From Panicum virgatum (Eukaryota > Streptophyta > Magnoliopsida > Poales > Poaceae): a stretch of 64,000 bases of DNA. Below, piece after piece: positions 43,852-55,863 of this stretch. Both the position numbers and the translations under genes were made by a program. Where the stretch lies: assembly GCF_016808335.1 (NCBI RefSeq), contig NC_053142.1, forward strand, positions 43,319,674 to 43,383,673, written 5' to 3'. Position 1 is the first letter of the stretch. Each line of letters begins with the position of its first letter. The notes beneath the pieces are model-generated. The model was not told the DNA's origin, did not search any database, and worked only from the letters and a program-made list of their open reading frames with translations.

Positions 43852-46726
43852 TCAAGGTTCAGGCACATTGATAGCTAGTCTCCAAGCGCTCCTATCCAAA
43901 GTTATCTCTTTAGAGATATTCCAATCTTTAAGGTCTTTCTTAACCGACTCATCCCACGTCAGTTTAGGTCTACCTCTACCCCTCTTTACATTATCGACCC
44001 GCTCAAGAACCCCACTACACACCGGCGCCTCAGGAGGCCTTCGTTGGACATGTCCAAACCATCTCAGCCGATGCTGGGTAAGTTTCTCCTCAATTGGTGC
44101 CACCCGACCCTATCCCGAATAACTTCGTTCCGGACTCTATCCCTCCTTGTGTGCCCGCAAAATCACTGCAACATCCGCATCTCTGCTACACTCAGTTGCT
44201 AGATATGTCGCCTTTTTGTAGGCCAACATTCAGTACCGTATAACATCGCCGGACGAATTGCTGTCCTATAGAACTTGCATTTTAGTTTTTGTGGCACCGT
44301 CTTGTCACAAAGGATGCTAGAAGCTTGCCGCCATTTCAATCAGCCAGCTGAAATTCTATGCCTAACATCTTCATTAATGTCGCCATCCTTTTGTAGCACC
44401 GATCCTAAATACCGAAAAGTATCCTTCTAGACCACCACTTGCCCATCTAGACTAACGTCTCCCCCTCATGTCTAGTCGCGCTGAAATCGCACATTATGTA
44501 CTCGGTCTTGGTCCTACTAAGTCTGAACCCTTTCGACTCTAACATGCGTCTCCACAGCTCTAACTTCCTATTAACCCCTGCCCTACTCTCGTCAACTAGC
44601 ACCACATCATCAGCAAAGAGCATACACCAAGGGATCTCACCTTGTATATCTCTTGTGACCTCATCCATCACTAAAATAAATAAATAAGGGCTCAATGCTG
44701 ACCCCTGGTGTAGGCCTATGTTAATAGGAAAGTCAGTGGTGTTGCCATCACATGTCCGGACAAACGTCGTCGCATCCTTGTACATATCCTCAATGAGGGT
44801 AATATATTTAGTTGGGACTTTATGCTTCTCCAAGGCCCACCACATGACGTTTCTCGGCACTTTGTCATATGCCTTCTCAAGGTCAATGAAGATCATGTGC
44901 AAGTCCTTCTTTTGCTCCCTATATCTCTCCATCAATTGTCGTATTAAGAAAATCGCTTCCATGGTTGACCTTCCAGGCATGAACCCAAATTGATTTTGGC
45001 TCACACTTATCACTCTTCTTAGGCGATGCTCGATAACCCTCTCCCAAAACTTCATCGTATGGCTCATCAGTTTAATCCCACGGTAGTTAGTACAACTTTG
45101 AACATCGCCCTTGTTTTTGAAGATAGGTACTAATATACTTCTCCTCCATTCTTCCCGGATCTTGTTTGACCGAAAAATGAGATTAAAAAGCTTAGTTAAC
45201 CATATTATTGCTCTATCTCATAGGCATCTCCACACCTCAATGGGGATACCATCAGGGCCCATCGCTTTACCTCCCTTCATCCTCTTCAAAGCCTCCCCGA
45301 TCTCTACCTCCTGAATTCTCCTCACAAAACACCTATTGGTATCATCAAAAGAGTCATCTAACTCAAGAGTAGGGCCCTCACTCTCCCCATTAAACAACTT
45401 GTCGAAGTACTCTCTCCATCTATCCATGATCTACTCATCCTTCACTAGCAGTCGATCTGTCCCATCCTTAATGTATTTGATTTGGTTGATGTCCCTTGTC
45501 TTCCGCTCGCAGATCCTAGCCATCCTATAAATGTCCTTCTCCCCTTTTTTCGTGCCTAGCCGCTGATACAGGTCATCATACGCCTTACCCTTTGTTACAC
45601 TCATAGCTCGCTTTACAACCATCTTCGCTAATTTATAGCCCTCGATGTTGGTAGCACTCTTGTCAAGGTGGAGGCGCTTGAAACACTCCTTTTTCTCCTT
45701 AATAGCCCTTTGCACCTCATCGTTCCACCACCAGGTATCTTGCCCCTCCTGTTTGCTTCCCCTACTCACGCCAAACACCTCTGAGGCCACCTTTCGAACA
45801 CATGTTGCCATCTTTAGCCACATGTCATCTGCGTCTTCTCCTTCTTCCCAAGGCCCCTCACCTAGCATCATTTCCTTAAACGCTTGTGCCGCTTCCCCTC
45901 TAAGCTTCCACCACTTTGTTCTCGCAATCTTGGCACGTTTGTCCCGGTGGACACGTACCCGAAGATGAAAGTCCGCCACCACAAGCTTGTGTGAAGGGAC
46001 AACACACTCCCCAGGTATCACCTTACAATCTAAGCAATTACGTCTATCCTCCCTCCTAGCAAGGATAAAGTCGATCTGGCTCGAGTGTTGTCCACTACGA
46101 AACGTCACAAGATGGGATTCCCTCTTCTTAAACACGGTATTCGCTATCAACAAGTCGTAGGCTAACGCGAAGCTCAACACATCCTCCACCTCTTGACTCC
46201 TGCTACCATACCCAAAATCCACGTGCACTCGCTCGAACCCTACATTAGTCGCACCCACATGGCCGTTGAGATCTCCTCCTATGAAGAATTTCTCGCTGGT
46301 AGGCACGGTACTAACCATGCTATCTAGATCTTCCCAGAACTGCATCTTGGTGCTCTCACTAAGGCCTACCTGAAGGGCATAGGCACTGATCACATTCAAA
46401 ACCGAATCTCCAACTACCAACCGGATTAGGATAATCCGCTCGTCTTGCCTTCTAACCTCTACGACTCCATCCTTAAGGCTCCTTTCAATCAAGATGCCTA
46501 CACCATTCCTACCCGGAGTTGCCCCCGTGTACCAAAGCTTGAAGCCAGTATCCTCAACCTCCTTCGCCTTCTGGCCCTTCCATTTAGTCTCCTGAACGCA
46601 TAGAATATTTACACGCCTCCTAATTGCTGCATCAACTAGCTCTCGCAACGTACCCGTTAGGGACCCTACGTTCCAGTTACCTATATGAATCCTAGTTGGC
46701 TCGGCTAGCTTCCTTACCCTTCGCAC
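43852..46726 (-). pseudogene. RTE endonuclease-reverse transcriptase
   Basis: The open part starts at a GTG (46726, VRRVRKLAEPTRIHIGNWNV), without a visible ATG. The apurinic-type endonuclease shows ILCVQETKWKG, FIGGDLNGHVG and SSQIDFILARR. The linker carries KWWKLRGEA and WWWNDEVQRA. A TAG at about 45431 interrupts KDE-IMDRWREYF. A TGA at about 45218 cuts EVWRCL-DRAI. The reverse transcriptase has FIDLEKAYDKVPR, GLHQGSALSPYLF and the catalytic MLFADDVVL. Then come a frameshift and further stops near 44447, and finally a C-terminal QHRLRWFGHVQRRP ending at 43852. The catalytic Asp pair is kept, but the protein cannot be made in one piece. Confidence 0.85.
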
Positions 46727-46747
46727 CCGTCGAGGGAAGTGCGAAGA

Positions 46748-46937
46748 CCCTTACTCATTTTTCACTACACCCGGGCGTAGATGTAGCGCGCCATTCAGGT
46801 GACGACCCGACCCTTGCTCACTTATCATCGTACCCAGGTCACGATACGACGCGCCCTTGGGGGGATGGCGACCCGGTCCTTGCCCATTTATCACCACACC
46901 CGGGTTCCAATGTAGCGCGTCGCTAAGAGGGTTACGC
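46748..46937 (-). repeat. RTE 5' UTR tandem repeats (about 64 bp, three units)
   Basis: Units start near 46748, 46811 and 46876. Each has ccttgctcatttatcaccac-like sequence, then acccgggt, then tgtagcgcgtc. They lie directly upstream of the LINE reading frame and probably hold its promoter. Confidence 0.6.
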
Positions 46938-47685
46938 CCCAACTAGTTTCTTGTGGGTTTCAAATCCATTAGAGTGGTTATTTTTTATGCTGGTTTGCCA
47001 AAACCTAACGCAACCCTCCTCTTTTACCCGGTATTTTTTTTAAAGGAGAACTAGCACTTTCATTTGTACTACAAAGCTGTAGAAGACTAGTTTGACCTGC
47101 CAATGAAATAGTTATTCGTGTAAAATAGCAATAATAGTCAGAGAGTCCGGACGGAAAACATAGGTATGAATCAGTGGTCTGGTCTTTTTAGGAAAAGGTT
47201 GCTGCTTTAGACCTTTACTAGTTACAACCTTGGTGCCCGCCGGAAGATTTTGCAATCCATTTCACTATGCATACATACATGTCATTTTCTCCTTTTCTTC
47301 CTCTTTACTTAACAGTCCCATCTGATTTTGGTTGGCTGTGTGCTTTTTGTCCTAGATTTCTCTGTATTTTTGGTGCAAGCCACCTTCACCCTATGTGGTC
47401 AGAATCAGAGCCGGTTGCATTCATCACCCACACGACACGGCCTTCGTTTTCCCAGTAGAACAGTTGAAGAAGCCGGGCAAAGCAGCCTGCTTTCCCCCCA
47501 ACGCGCCAGTGCCGTCGCCGTACTGGACGTCTCTTTCCCAAAATTCTCTCTCCGCAGCCTCCAACTCGGCCGTATCCATCCGTCCCCAAGTATTTATCAG
47601 GCTCCTCCCCGGCGCCTCAACGCCCTTCGCTTCCATTCGCGCGTCATCGTCGCTCGCGTCGTCCCCGTCCGGCGTCCGGAACCCG
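46938..47685. promoter_or_regulatory. Upstream region of the LHW-like gene
   Basis: No other gene is seen. 47460-47685 becomes C-rich, as in grass 5' UTRs, and leads directly into the start codon. No certain TATA box was identified. Confidence 0.4.
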
Positions 47686-50600
47686 ATGGAGATGGAGGCG
47701 GCGCTGGGGGCGCTGTGCCGCGCCGGAGGGTGGTCGTACGCCGCCGTCTGGCGCTTCCATCCCCACGACCCTCGGTGAGCCGTCTGAGTTGATTGGATAC
47801 TGTGTTTGGTGGCGGTGCATTTGGATAGGTCATTTCTCTTGCTAGCTTCCGGTTGGTTGGGAATTTGTAAGATTTCCTTGTTCTTGGTTCTTACGGTTGC
47901 CTGTTTTCGTTAAGGTTTACCCTGTTTCTCTCTCCCGACAGACCACGTGATTTTACGGGCTGAAAGTTCAATCCTTAGCACACTCATAAAGAAGTAGCTA
48001 GTGGTAATCGAAGTTCATAGACCTAGCGTATCATGCGTAGAATCACGAACAGAAACATTTCAAGAACGTAGAAGTACTCATTTGCATCAAAATCCCATTC
48101 CAAGAGCACACACAGCGAACATTCCCTCAACAAAAAGAAAAAGAGCACACAGCGAACACAAGCTACACCTATTGCTAATCGAGAGTCTGAAAGGGTTCAG
48201 ACGATCGCAAATAGCTATTCTCATTTTTAGGAAGCGAGATATGACTGAGTTCTCCCTCTGTTCCTTTGAACTTTGCCGAGTGACAGGATATGGCTGCAGA
48301 AAACTGCGTCCATTCCTCAACTTTTTTGAGCAAAACATTGTGATCCCATCAAATTTGACAGGAAGGTGTGTCTCCTCTTTTTGGATGTCTCTTTTCCTTC
48401 GGATATGATGCATCGTGTCACTCGTTGCCCAACATTTTGCTTTTTTATTCCTATTTTGTTTTGTTTTGTAGCTTCCTGAGGTGGCGTGTGTACTGTGCAG
48501 TAAGGGGGACGTTTCTTTCTAGAGACTTGGTCCGACATGTTTGAGAATACTGACTTGTACCGTATTTGATGCCAGGTTGCTTACATTGGGGGAGAGCTAC
48601 TGTGAAGATGAGGCTAAAACACTGGTTGAGAAGATGCTCAATCAAGTCCATATTGTTGGGGAAGGGTACGACTGTCTGGTTATGTTCGGCATTTTATTCT
48701 GATATTTCAATTGGACAGGCGATATGCCATGTGGGCGTGTTAACGTAATATTCAGTCTTGATAAGACCTTTTTCCACCCTGATGTCTGTACTGGTAATTG
48801 GCAATAGGATATGTTTATCTCTGTAAAGTGTAAAGGTTCCATCGCCATGCTTCCTATCTGACTGCTTCTCTAATTTCAGCCAAGCTTCAGTTTAACACTT
48901 TTTAAATTGCTGAGAATACAGGTCTCTTTTAAAAAAAAAGTTGAACAAGGCTTCTCTATCTCGTTTAGCTAGTTTGATTTGTCTAATATCTTTTCATCTA
49001 TAACAAATGTTTCTGTTATTGCTTTTGAAGCTAGTTACTTTTACAAGCATTTTTTCTTTTTCCACTACTGATATACTGTTTAAAACATATGTTCTCTGGT
49101 TTCAGCATCATAGGAGAAGCTCTAGGAAGCGGAGAGTGTCAATGGATTTACGATACTACTTGCCATCCGTTGAATCAGACAAGTCACACAGATAGCCAAG
49201 ACTTATTGGAGGTATAAATCTGTTCTCTTGTTTTGACATGATCAGCATAACAAAATTTAAAGAATGTTAAACAACCTTTAGTCTTTGCTTTTACTGTGTC
49301 TGGAAAGGTATAGATAAATAACTGAAAAATCCTCTAGAGCAGTCAGAATAATATCAATTTCTTCTGCCCTCCTTACATTCATTACCACTTGTGTTGCCAT
49401 TTCTTTTAACACTTATAGCAGATACTTGATTTTAACAAATGGAAAGCTTCCCTTCTTCAGGATTATACGTGGTGGCAACATCAGTTCCTGAATGGAATAA
49501 AGGTTGGTGTTTATTGTATCCTTGTTTCTTGTCTGAAAATTTATACAACCATTGACTATTGCATAACGAGACCAGCTTAGAGTGTTTGCTTATCTTGTAT
49601 AATGTAAACTTGGATACTGAAGAGTGGCACCTTATATGCAGACTATCGCAGTACTGCCTCTTCGGTTGCAGGGACTGTTGCAATTTGGGTCCGCTCAGAA
49701 GGTTAGTGTCTTAAAGACTCCCATACAATCTTGTGGCCTCATGTCAGTGTTCTCTTTATCAGTTGTCAACAGAAAAGTTGTTAAATTGCCTCATGTGATT
49801 GTGCCGAGCAAACATCCGACAGTATCATAGTGCAATGTTCAATATGCATTTCTTAATTGGTCTCGCAATTCTTAATAAAGTTCGTAACAATAACCCATCA
49901 CTGGAGAGCATAAGGAACCGCTAACTTTAGAATTACATTATTGATAAGCGTACAGAATATGGCTTTGTCATGGTACAAACATATCATTTTTTTAAAAAAA
50001 ACTTGACTCTAATTTAACATCTCACCAGGTTCCCAGGAACTCAGATTTTCTGAATCAGGTCAGAAATATATTTGATCAGATGAAGAACACTTCAAGGGAT
50101 GCTTCAATGGAGTATACCCGAAGCAATTCTCTTGCATGTGTTCAGCAACCTATCCTCACTTCCTTGAGATCTGCAGATGACATTCTCGCACATAACAAGG
50201 TCAACCCGTTGAAAAGTGAGAAGCTTGAGGAGAAAATAGAGAGAACAGAATCTATAAGGAGTTCGATCTGTTCTCCAAGCAATTCACAGAGATCTTTAAA
50301 TGATTTTACCCCGCATGGTACTGGTAACAGCAGTATGGATACTCATACATTGGCCATGCCTGTTAACTCCAAGTCTATATATGAGCTCGAAGGATTTGAT
50401 AAGGTCACTGACTTCTTTCATCAAAATGCTGATGTCAGAACTCAAGTTCAACTCAACTCTAGCAAACTGCCTGATTCTATTATTGCCAGTATAATGTCAG
50501 CATACCAAAGTTCGAACAATCTTCATAGGATAACAAAGGAATCATCTGGTCAGAACATGCCAGAATATCCCCCATACCTTTACACTACAACCAACTCTCC

Positions 50601-52537
50601 AAATTCCGGCCTTGATGAACTTTGTTACTCCAGTGCTGGTTTCTCATCATCGCTTACGATCGTATCCGGAAAATCCACAAACTACCTCCAGAATGAGAGT
50701 GACAAATTGCTGTATAAATCCGTATCATTGAGCAGCAACCCTTGTGTTTCTGAAATCCAAGGAAATTGCTTCACGCCACATCATGTCCTCGTGCATAAAC
50801 AATCTCTGATACCTGGCCCTGGAGAATGTGGGAAGCTCCTCTCACCTGAAGAATCTTTTATTGTTCAAAGTGACTCAATGCCATTGAAGCATACCACCCA
50901 TTCTACATGCCAGACTAATAGTACCTGTCCTGAATTACCAAATAGACCGCATGAGGAAGCTACTGCTGGAACATCAGATAATAACATGAAGGAATGTAGT
51001 GGAAACAATGGTCTGCTAGAAAGTATGATGCTTGACCCAAGAACTAACAGCTTTGTGCAAGATTGGTGGGATGATAGTGTTCTACTGGCAGGAAACCTTC
51101 CAAATTTAGGCAACATACACTCAGATTCTGCTATAGAATTGGCCAGTAATCATCCATTTTCAAGTGGGGAGAGAGGCCTGCCTTCCATATCTGCCATCGA
51201 ACAATTATTTGGTGTTGGTGCGCCTCGATCTGCAGGACATGGTCCACTTGGGGCTGAAGCTAATCCTTTATCTGGCTGTGTTTCAGATAATCAGCTACCT
51301 AAGTTTCCTTTTCGAGACTGCATAACAGCATACAATGCACAAGTCCCGTCATTGACCTCCAGCAGCTATACATCTGGAAATGTCCAAAATAGCTCTTCAA
51401 AGGCAACTTCAGTGCCACCAGGAAACATATCTGTGGATGACACCTGCAGTTTCAACACAACAAATTCTAAGGGCAGTCAGTCGAACAATCCTGAGGGAAC
51501 GAAGGTTGCCAAGAAAAGAGCTAAAGCCGGTGAGAGCACCCGGCCTAGACCAAAAGACCGACAACTGATACAAGATCGTGTCAAAGAATTACGAGAGATT
51601 GTCCCTAATGGTGCAAAGGTAATACTTAATCACACATTGTTTTTTCAGTTCATCATGTTTCCTTTGATTGAGACCGAGTGGCAGACCCCCTCACTTCCCA
51701 TCATTTTTGACATAACAGTGTAGCATTGATGCTCTGTTGGAGCGAACAATTAAGCATATGCTATTCCTACAAAGTGTAACCAAGTATGCAGAGAAAATTA
51801 AGCAAGCTGATGAACCAAAGGTAGACTCTCTTCTATGCACACACATAATCTTGTATTGCTGAAATACCTTGTTATAAATATGCTGACTTGTCATGGTTGT
51901 TAAGTTGATCGACAAAGAGAGTGGCATCGTCTTGAAAGACAACCCAGATGGTGGCAAAAATAGTGGTGCCACATGGGCCTACGAAGTTGCTGGGAAAACT
52001 ATGGTTTGCCCTATAATCATTGAGGATCTTTCGCCACCTGGTCAGATGCTTATTGAGGTGAAAAACCAGACTTTCATTAGTGTTATATGCTTTCTTCTGC
52101 TAAATGCACAATTTGAAGATATCCACTGGTCTATAAAAATCTACAGATGCTCTGCGAGGAACGGGGGCTGTTTTTGGAGATAGCTGACAACATACGTGGA
52201 TTTGGTCTGACGATCTTAAAAGGGCTGATGGAACTCCGCGATGGCAAGATATGGGCCCGGTTTCTTGTCGAGGTAGAGAAGAAGCCGTCGGTTTATGTAT
52301 CTCATCTCTTATTTCATTAGTTGCTGAACTGTATGCCGGTTTTTGTTTTTTCAGACAAGCAGAGAAGTCACAAGGATGGATATATTTTTGTCACTTGTTC
52401 AGTTATTGGAGCAAAACAACCTCGTTCAATCAACCGAGCAGATGGCAAAGGTCATGAACAATGGGGTTCCATCCTTCACAGACCATCAGCTGTCTCCGTT
52501 ACCGATTGCAGTAGGCATTGCTGAGAGACTGCAGTGA
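47686..52537 (+). CDS. LHW-like: LONESOME HIGHWAY (LHW)-like bHLH transcription factor
   Basis: Ten exons with GT-AG borders: 47686-47774, 48576-48665, 49106-49211, 49422-49502, 49642-49701, 50029-51618, 51719-51820, 51905-52057, 52147-52272 and 52355-52537. They give 859 residues, uninterrupted. The N-terminal MYC-N-like domain shows GALCRAGGWSYAAVWRFHP, GESYCEDEAKTLVEKML, VGEGIIGEALGSGECQW, YTWWQHQFLNGIKTIAVLPL and FGSAQKVPRNSDF. The middle is a long low-complexity part with the family segment LLESMMLDP...DWWDDSVLL. The bHLH lies at about 640-700 (RPRPKDRQLIQDRVKELREI, then CSIDALLERTIKHMLFLQ). A C-terminal conserved part follows (WAYEVAGKTMVCPIIIEDL, FGLTILKG). In Arabidopsis LHW pairs with TMO5-type bHLH proteins to drive vascular cell division. 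I chose the first ATG of the pair ATG GAG ATG. Confidence 0.93.
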
Positions 52538-53059
52538 CTGCAGATGCTCGGATTAGATAGGATTAGGCGGCTCGATTGATAGCAAAATTGGTAGCCAGAA
52601 CTCCATGCCTTTGACAGAGCCTAGCGTCGAGACCTGACAGCCTCACTGCTGTTAGAAATGCTAGTATCAAGAATAAGACTGATGCAAACACGAGGTTCTA
52701 GTGCAGAAATTATGAACTTCCCCAGACCATGACTGGCGGGTGGTCAATGATGTCTATCTCTTTCTATCTAGCCTAGTTAGAAATCCTATGCTGCTGCCTT
52801 GCACCTGCTGGGTAGCTGGGTTCTTGATACTGGTGTTTCTGTATGCAGTGATGGCAGTGCTGTATCGCTCACCTGCAGTGGTGGAGCCTCAAGGAGACAA
52901 GGAGTAATAAAGGGCTATGCCCCCCCCCCCCATTTTCATTTTGTGATTATGTAATGCATAGTGAGCCAACTAATTATGCAATATCAAAGCTTAATATATA
53001 CTGACAGATCCATTCGACTCCTCGAAACCCTAAAGTTTCATGTTAGAACCTATTCTTAT
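52538..53059 (+). other. 3' UTR and flank of the LHW-like gene
   Basis: No gene. A run of 13 C is at 52921-52933. Poly(A) signal-like aataaa words are near 52905. Confidence 0.4.
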
Positions 53060-53160
53060 ATTGAGCTTTTTTTTTCGAGAATACGTAGGAGAGCTGCGTA
53101 CCATTGCATTAAGAAGAAATAGATTGTTTAAAGTTTACAATGCAGGCCAAAAGGGGCACA
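53060..53160 (-). mobile_element. 3' end of a LINE-like retroposon
   Basis: On the minus strand it ends CTCTCCTACGTATTCTCG followed by a short A run. This matches, from memory, a common grass LINE 3' terminus. Only the tail is recognised; the 5' extent is unknown. Confidence 0.3.
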
Positions 53161-54429
53161 CGCACACCTCAACCTGCGTTAGCACCATCCATCTATTACA
53201 AGAAGAGCAAATGCAGATATACTATGGGTGGCCAGCGCAAGTAATGATTCTGAGCACCACATTTGCTTACACATTTGCTTAGAAGCTCAACAAAAGAGAA
53301 TGGTAACATTCTGCTTAAACTATCCTAAACAGTAATTGAAGAGTCATGCACCCCCTTCCTCTTGGGTCTAGTATCTGATTACCAAGACTACCAATGAGAC
53401 CAAACCAATCAGTAATTGAAGTTAGCACAAGCGAACACCATCTGCTTAAACTATCCTAAACATGAGCCACAGACAATTAAGCCATATCAATACCAACTAG
53501 TATCTCGTGAATGCATGTTGGAGCTTAGGGTGTAGTTTGTAGAATCGTGAAAGGAATTTCTTACAGAAATCAAAATAATGGTTACAGAAAAGATGCGTAG
53601 GCAAATAATTTGTTCTGCTGGTACCTTTAGGCACCAACTTGGACAATCAAAAGCAAAACAGAGGGCTACTTTCTCTTTGTCTATCTGATGCAAACAGCAA
53701 GTTAAAGATCACACCAGATCTTTGATTTAAGATGGGAACCCACACTACCACATCACCAACCATTCAATCAGTACCCATCCAAATTTAATTTCTATTGCTA
53801 CGAAGCATGCTGCATGCAACCTTAACTACAGAATCTGTTCGATTGTGGGTAGAGGCTCACCAGGAACGCATCCATCAGCAGGGACATCTGCGGGGAAGGT
53901 CGATCTGCTGTGGGGCATGGGCATTGGTACGATGCGAACGGAGAACGAGTTCGCGTCGTCGCAGCAAGTGACGTTGCCGGACCGCCGGATAAGGGGAGCA
54001 GACGGCCGATGAGGTCGACGGAGAAGATGCAGAGGCAGAGTGGGAGGACCTCTACGGTGGACATCCAAGAGGGATGGTGGCTGGTGAGGGAAGACCCAGA
54101 GGAGCCGAGGAAGCCAGGCGGCTGTCGCTGTGGTCAGTCGACCTGTCGCCACTGCCGGACGGGAAGGGGACGGGAGGAGAGCAGAAGTTCAGGATACTTA
54201 GCAGATGAAGGGGCTATCTGAAAAATAACGGATCGGTTTTTATGCTGAAATCACTGGCTAATCATGAGTACTCTCTCATCAAATTATAGATTTTTTGATT
54301 TTTTTAATTTTAAATTTGACCAATCCTCTTATTAAAAATTTTTGTACCGAGCATCGTACCGAGCCTCCGCTGGTAACTTGGTCGACACCTCGTGCTGACC
54401 GCGAGACCGTACACACTCCATGCGTGCTT
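53161..54429. other. Intergenic stretch, no gene supported
   Basis: Minus-strand frames at 53822-54152 (for example one starting MSTVEVLPLCLCIFSVDL with a hydrophobic start) are short and overlap each other. A small direct repeat (cagtaattgaag...tgcttaaactatcctaaac) occurs at about 53312 and 53410-53460. Confidence 0.4.
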
Positions 54430-54734
54430 GGCCTTGTTTGGTTCTCATTCCACCATCCTTAGCACACGATTCTCGAAAAAAAATCTCGCATTCATGAAGT
54501 ACTAAATAAAGTCTATTTACAAAATATTTTCAAAAATAGGTGTAACTTTTCACAACGAATCTAATGACGATAATTAATCGATGATCGATCACGCAGTCAA
54601 AGGTCTCATTAGATTATTCAGGGTTCCTAACACAAAGATTCTGAAATTGATTTTAAAAACTATCTTAATTTAATACATCTAATTAGCGGTCAAAATTGAT
54701 ACAATTTCTAGCATAACACAAATCAAACAGGACG
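54430..54734. mobile_element. MITE with ggccttgtttgg / aaacaggac ends
   Basis: The ends are imperfect inverted repeats (ggccttgtttggtt and aatcaaacaggac). The interior is AT-rich with words such as ctcattagattattcaggg found in related grass MITEs. The superfamily was not decided. Confidence 0.55.
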
Positions 54735-54918
54735 CTTCTAGATGCAGCGATTCGCTGGGATTCGTTGCCTCGTTGGTACCAAATGCGCGTCCATTTGAAG
54801 GCCGCAAGCCTGCATGATTGATCCAGTGGCGCCATCCATGACCATCATAAAGATTGCGAGGATAAGCGGTGCGTAACCAACGCCACAAACTGCCATAAAA
54901 AAAAGGGAAAATTCGATT

Positions 54919-55023
54919 CATGCCACTACAACTCCGTGAAATTGGGTGTCATGTTGAAAATCATGCCACTCAATGACATGATTTTTAACATGAGATCCAA
55001 TTTCAAAAAATTGTAGTGGCATG
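54919..55023. repeat. Foldback hairpin (about 45-bp arms)
   Basis: Left arm catgccactacaactccgtg... and right arm ...aattgtagtggcatg are near-complete inverted copies around a short centre (ccactcaatga). Transcribed RNA would form a long hairpin with a few mismatches. Confidence 0.7.
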
Positions 55024-55751
55024 GATCCAACTGACCCTAAAAAAATCCAACGCCACAAACTCGTGGAGATTGGAGATCATGGTCCGTGGAAAAGGAAAAT
55101 GGATCGATGGGCCGGAAAAGAAGGTGCCCTGATTAGATGCTGCTGTGCCGCGGGATCACGCGCCAATCATGCACGCTGCGGACAGTCGCAATTAACGAAA
55201 CGGTGTGTGACGCTTCGTGTCTGCTCTTCTGGTTACAGTGTTACGTACGGTTGCTTTTGTTTTTCCCACTCCACGAACGTGCCGTGTTCGTGTTTGCTGT
55301 GCTTTCATCATCAGCATTCAGAAATCAGAAATGAACAACCAGAATTTTCACCTCAGCTCGAAGGTAAAAAAAAAAAGGAAAAAAAGAAAACGGAGAAACC
55401 AAAGGGAGGAAACAGCGCAGAGCAAAGCGACGACGGGCTCGCAGCGCGCTCGGCCCGCTAGCAGCCCATGAGCTGCTCTAAGCGCGCACGGCCCACCGCC
55501 CCGTCCGTCGCGTTTGATCCGATCGGCGATCGCTGCCGGCGGTCGCGGTCGCGTTTCCACCGTCTCCTCCTGCCAGCGGCCAACCGTCTCGTCGTCGCCT
55601 CCCTCCCCGTCCGCTCACCCCCTGTCCCTCCCCGTCGGTCGCCCGCCAGCCACCGCATCGCAATACTTTTTCCGCCACCATCTTTGAACCTTCCTCCTCC
55701 CTCGCTCTGACCAGCGCGGCGAGGGCGGCGAGGCGCTTCCCCGTCCCATCC

Positions 55752-55758
55752 TTATAAA
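55752..55758 (+). promoter_or_regulatory. TATA box of the ORM gene
   Basis: ttataaa lies 106 bp upstream of the start codon in an otherwise GC-rich promoter. Confidence 0.55.
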
Positions 55759-55863
55759 TCGAGCCGGAGGCGGGCTGCCTCCCTCCCAGGCCGCAGCAGC
55801 ACGCAGCCGACGAGGGGCCCGAGCCGTGCCGGCGAAGTGGAAGGGGAGGGGGCGATTGGCTCG

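Larger units (their letters stand above)
43779..46937 (-). mobile_element. RTE-type LINE retrotransposon, decayed but near full length
   Basis: The minus-strand order is: three 5' repeats of about 64 bp (46937-46748), endonuclease, reverse transcriptase, a C-terminal region, and a 3' end in a short (TTG)n tail (43790-43779). A TTG-type microsatellite tail instead of poly(A) and a single ORF fit the RTE clade. Target duplications were not resolved. Confidence 0.8.

Noticed and set aside
48001..48408. 135-codon plus-strand frame upstream of LHW exon 2
   Set aside because: It lies entirely in intron 1 of the LHW-like gene and has no conserved feature.
53822..54152. Possible short secreted peptide gene on the minus strand
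   Set aside because: Two overlapping frames compete. There are no splice sites, no family motif and no supporting promoter.
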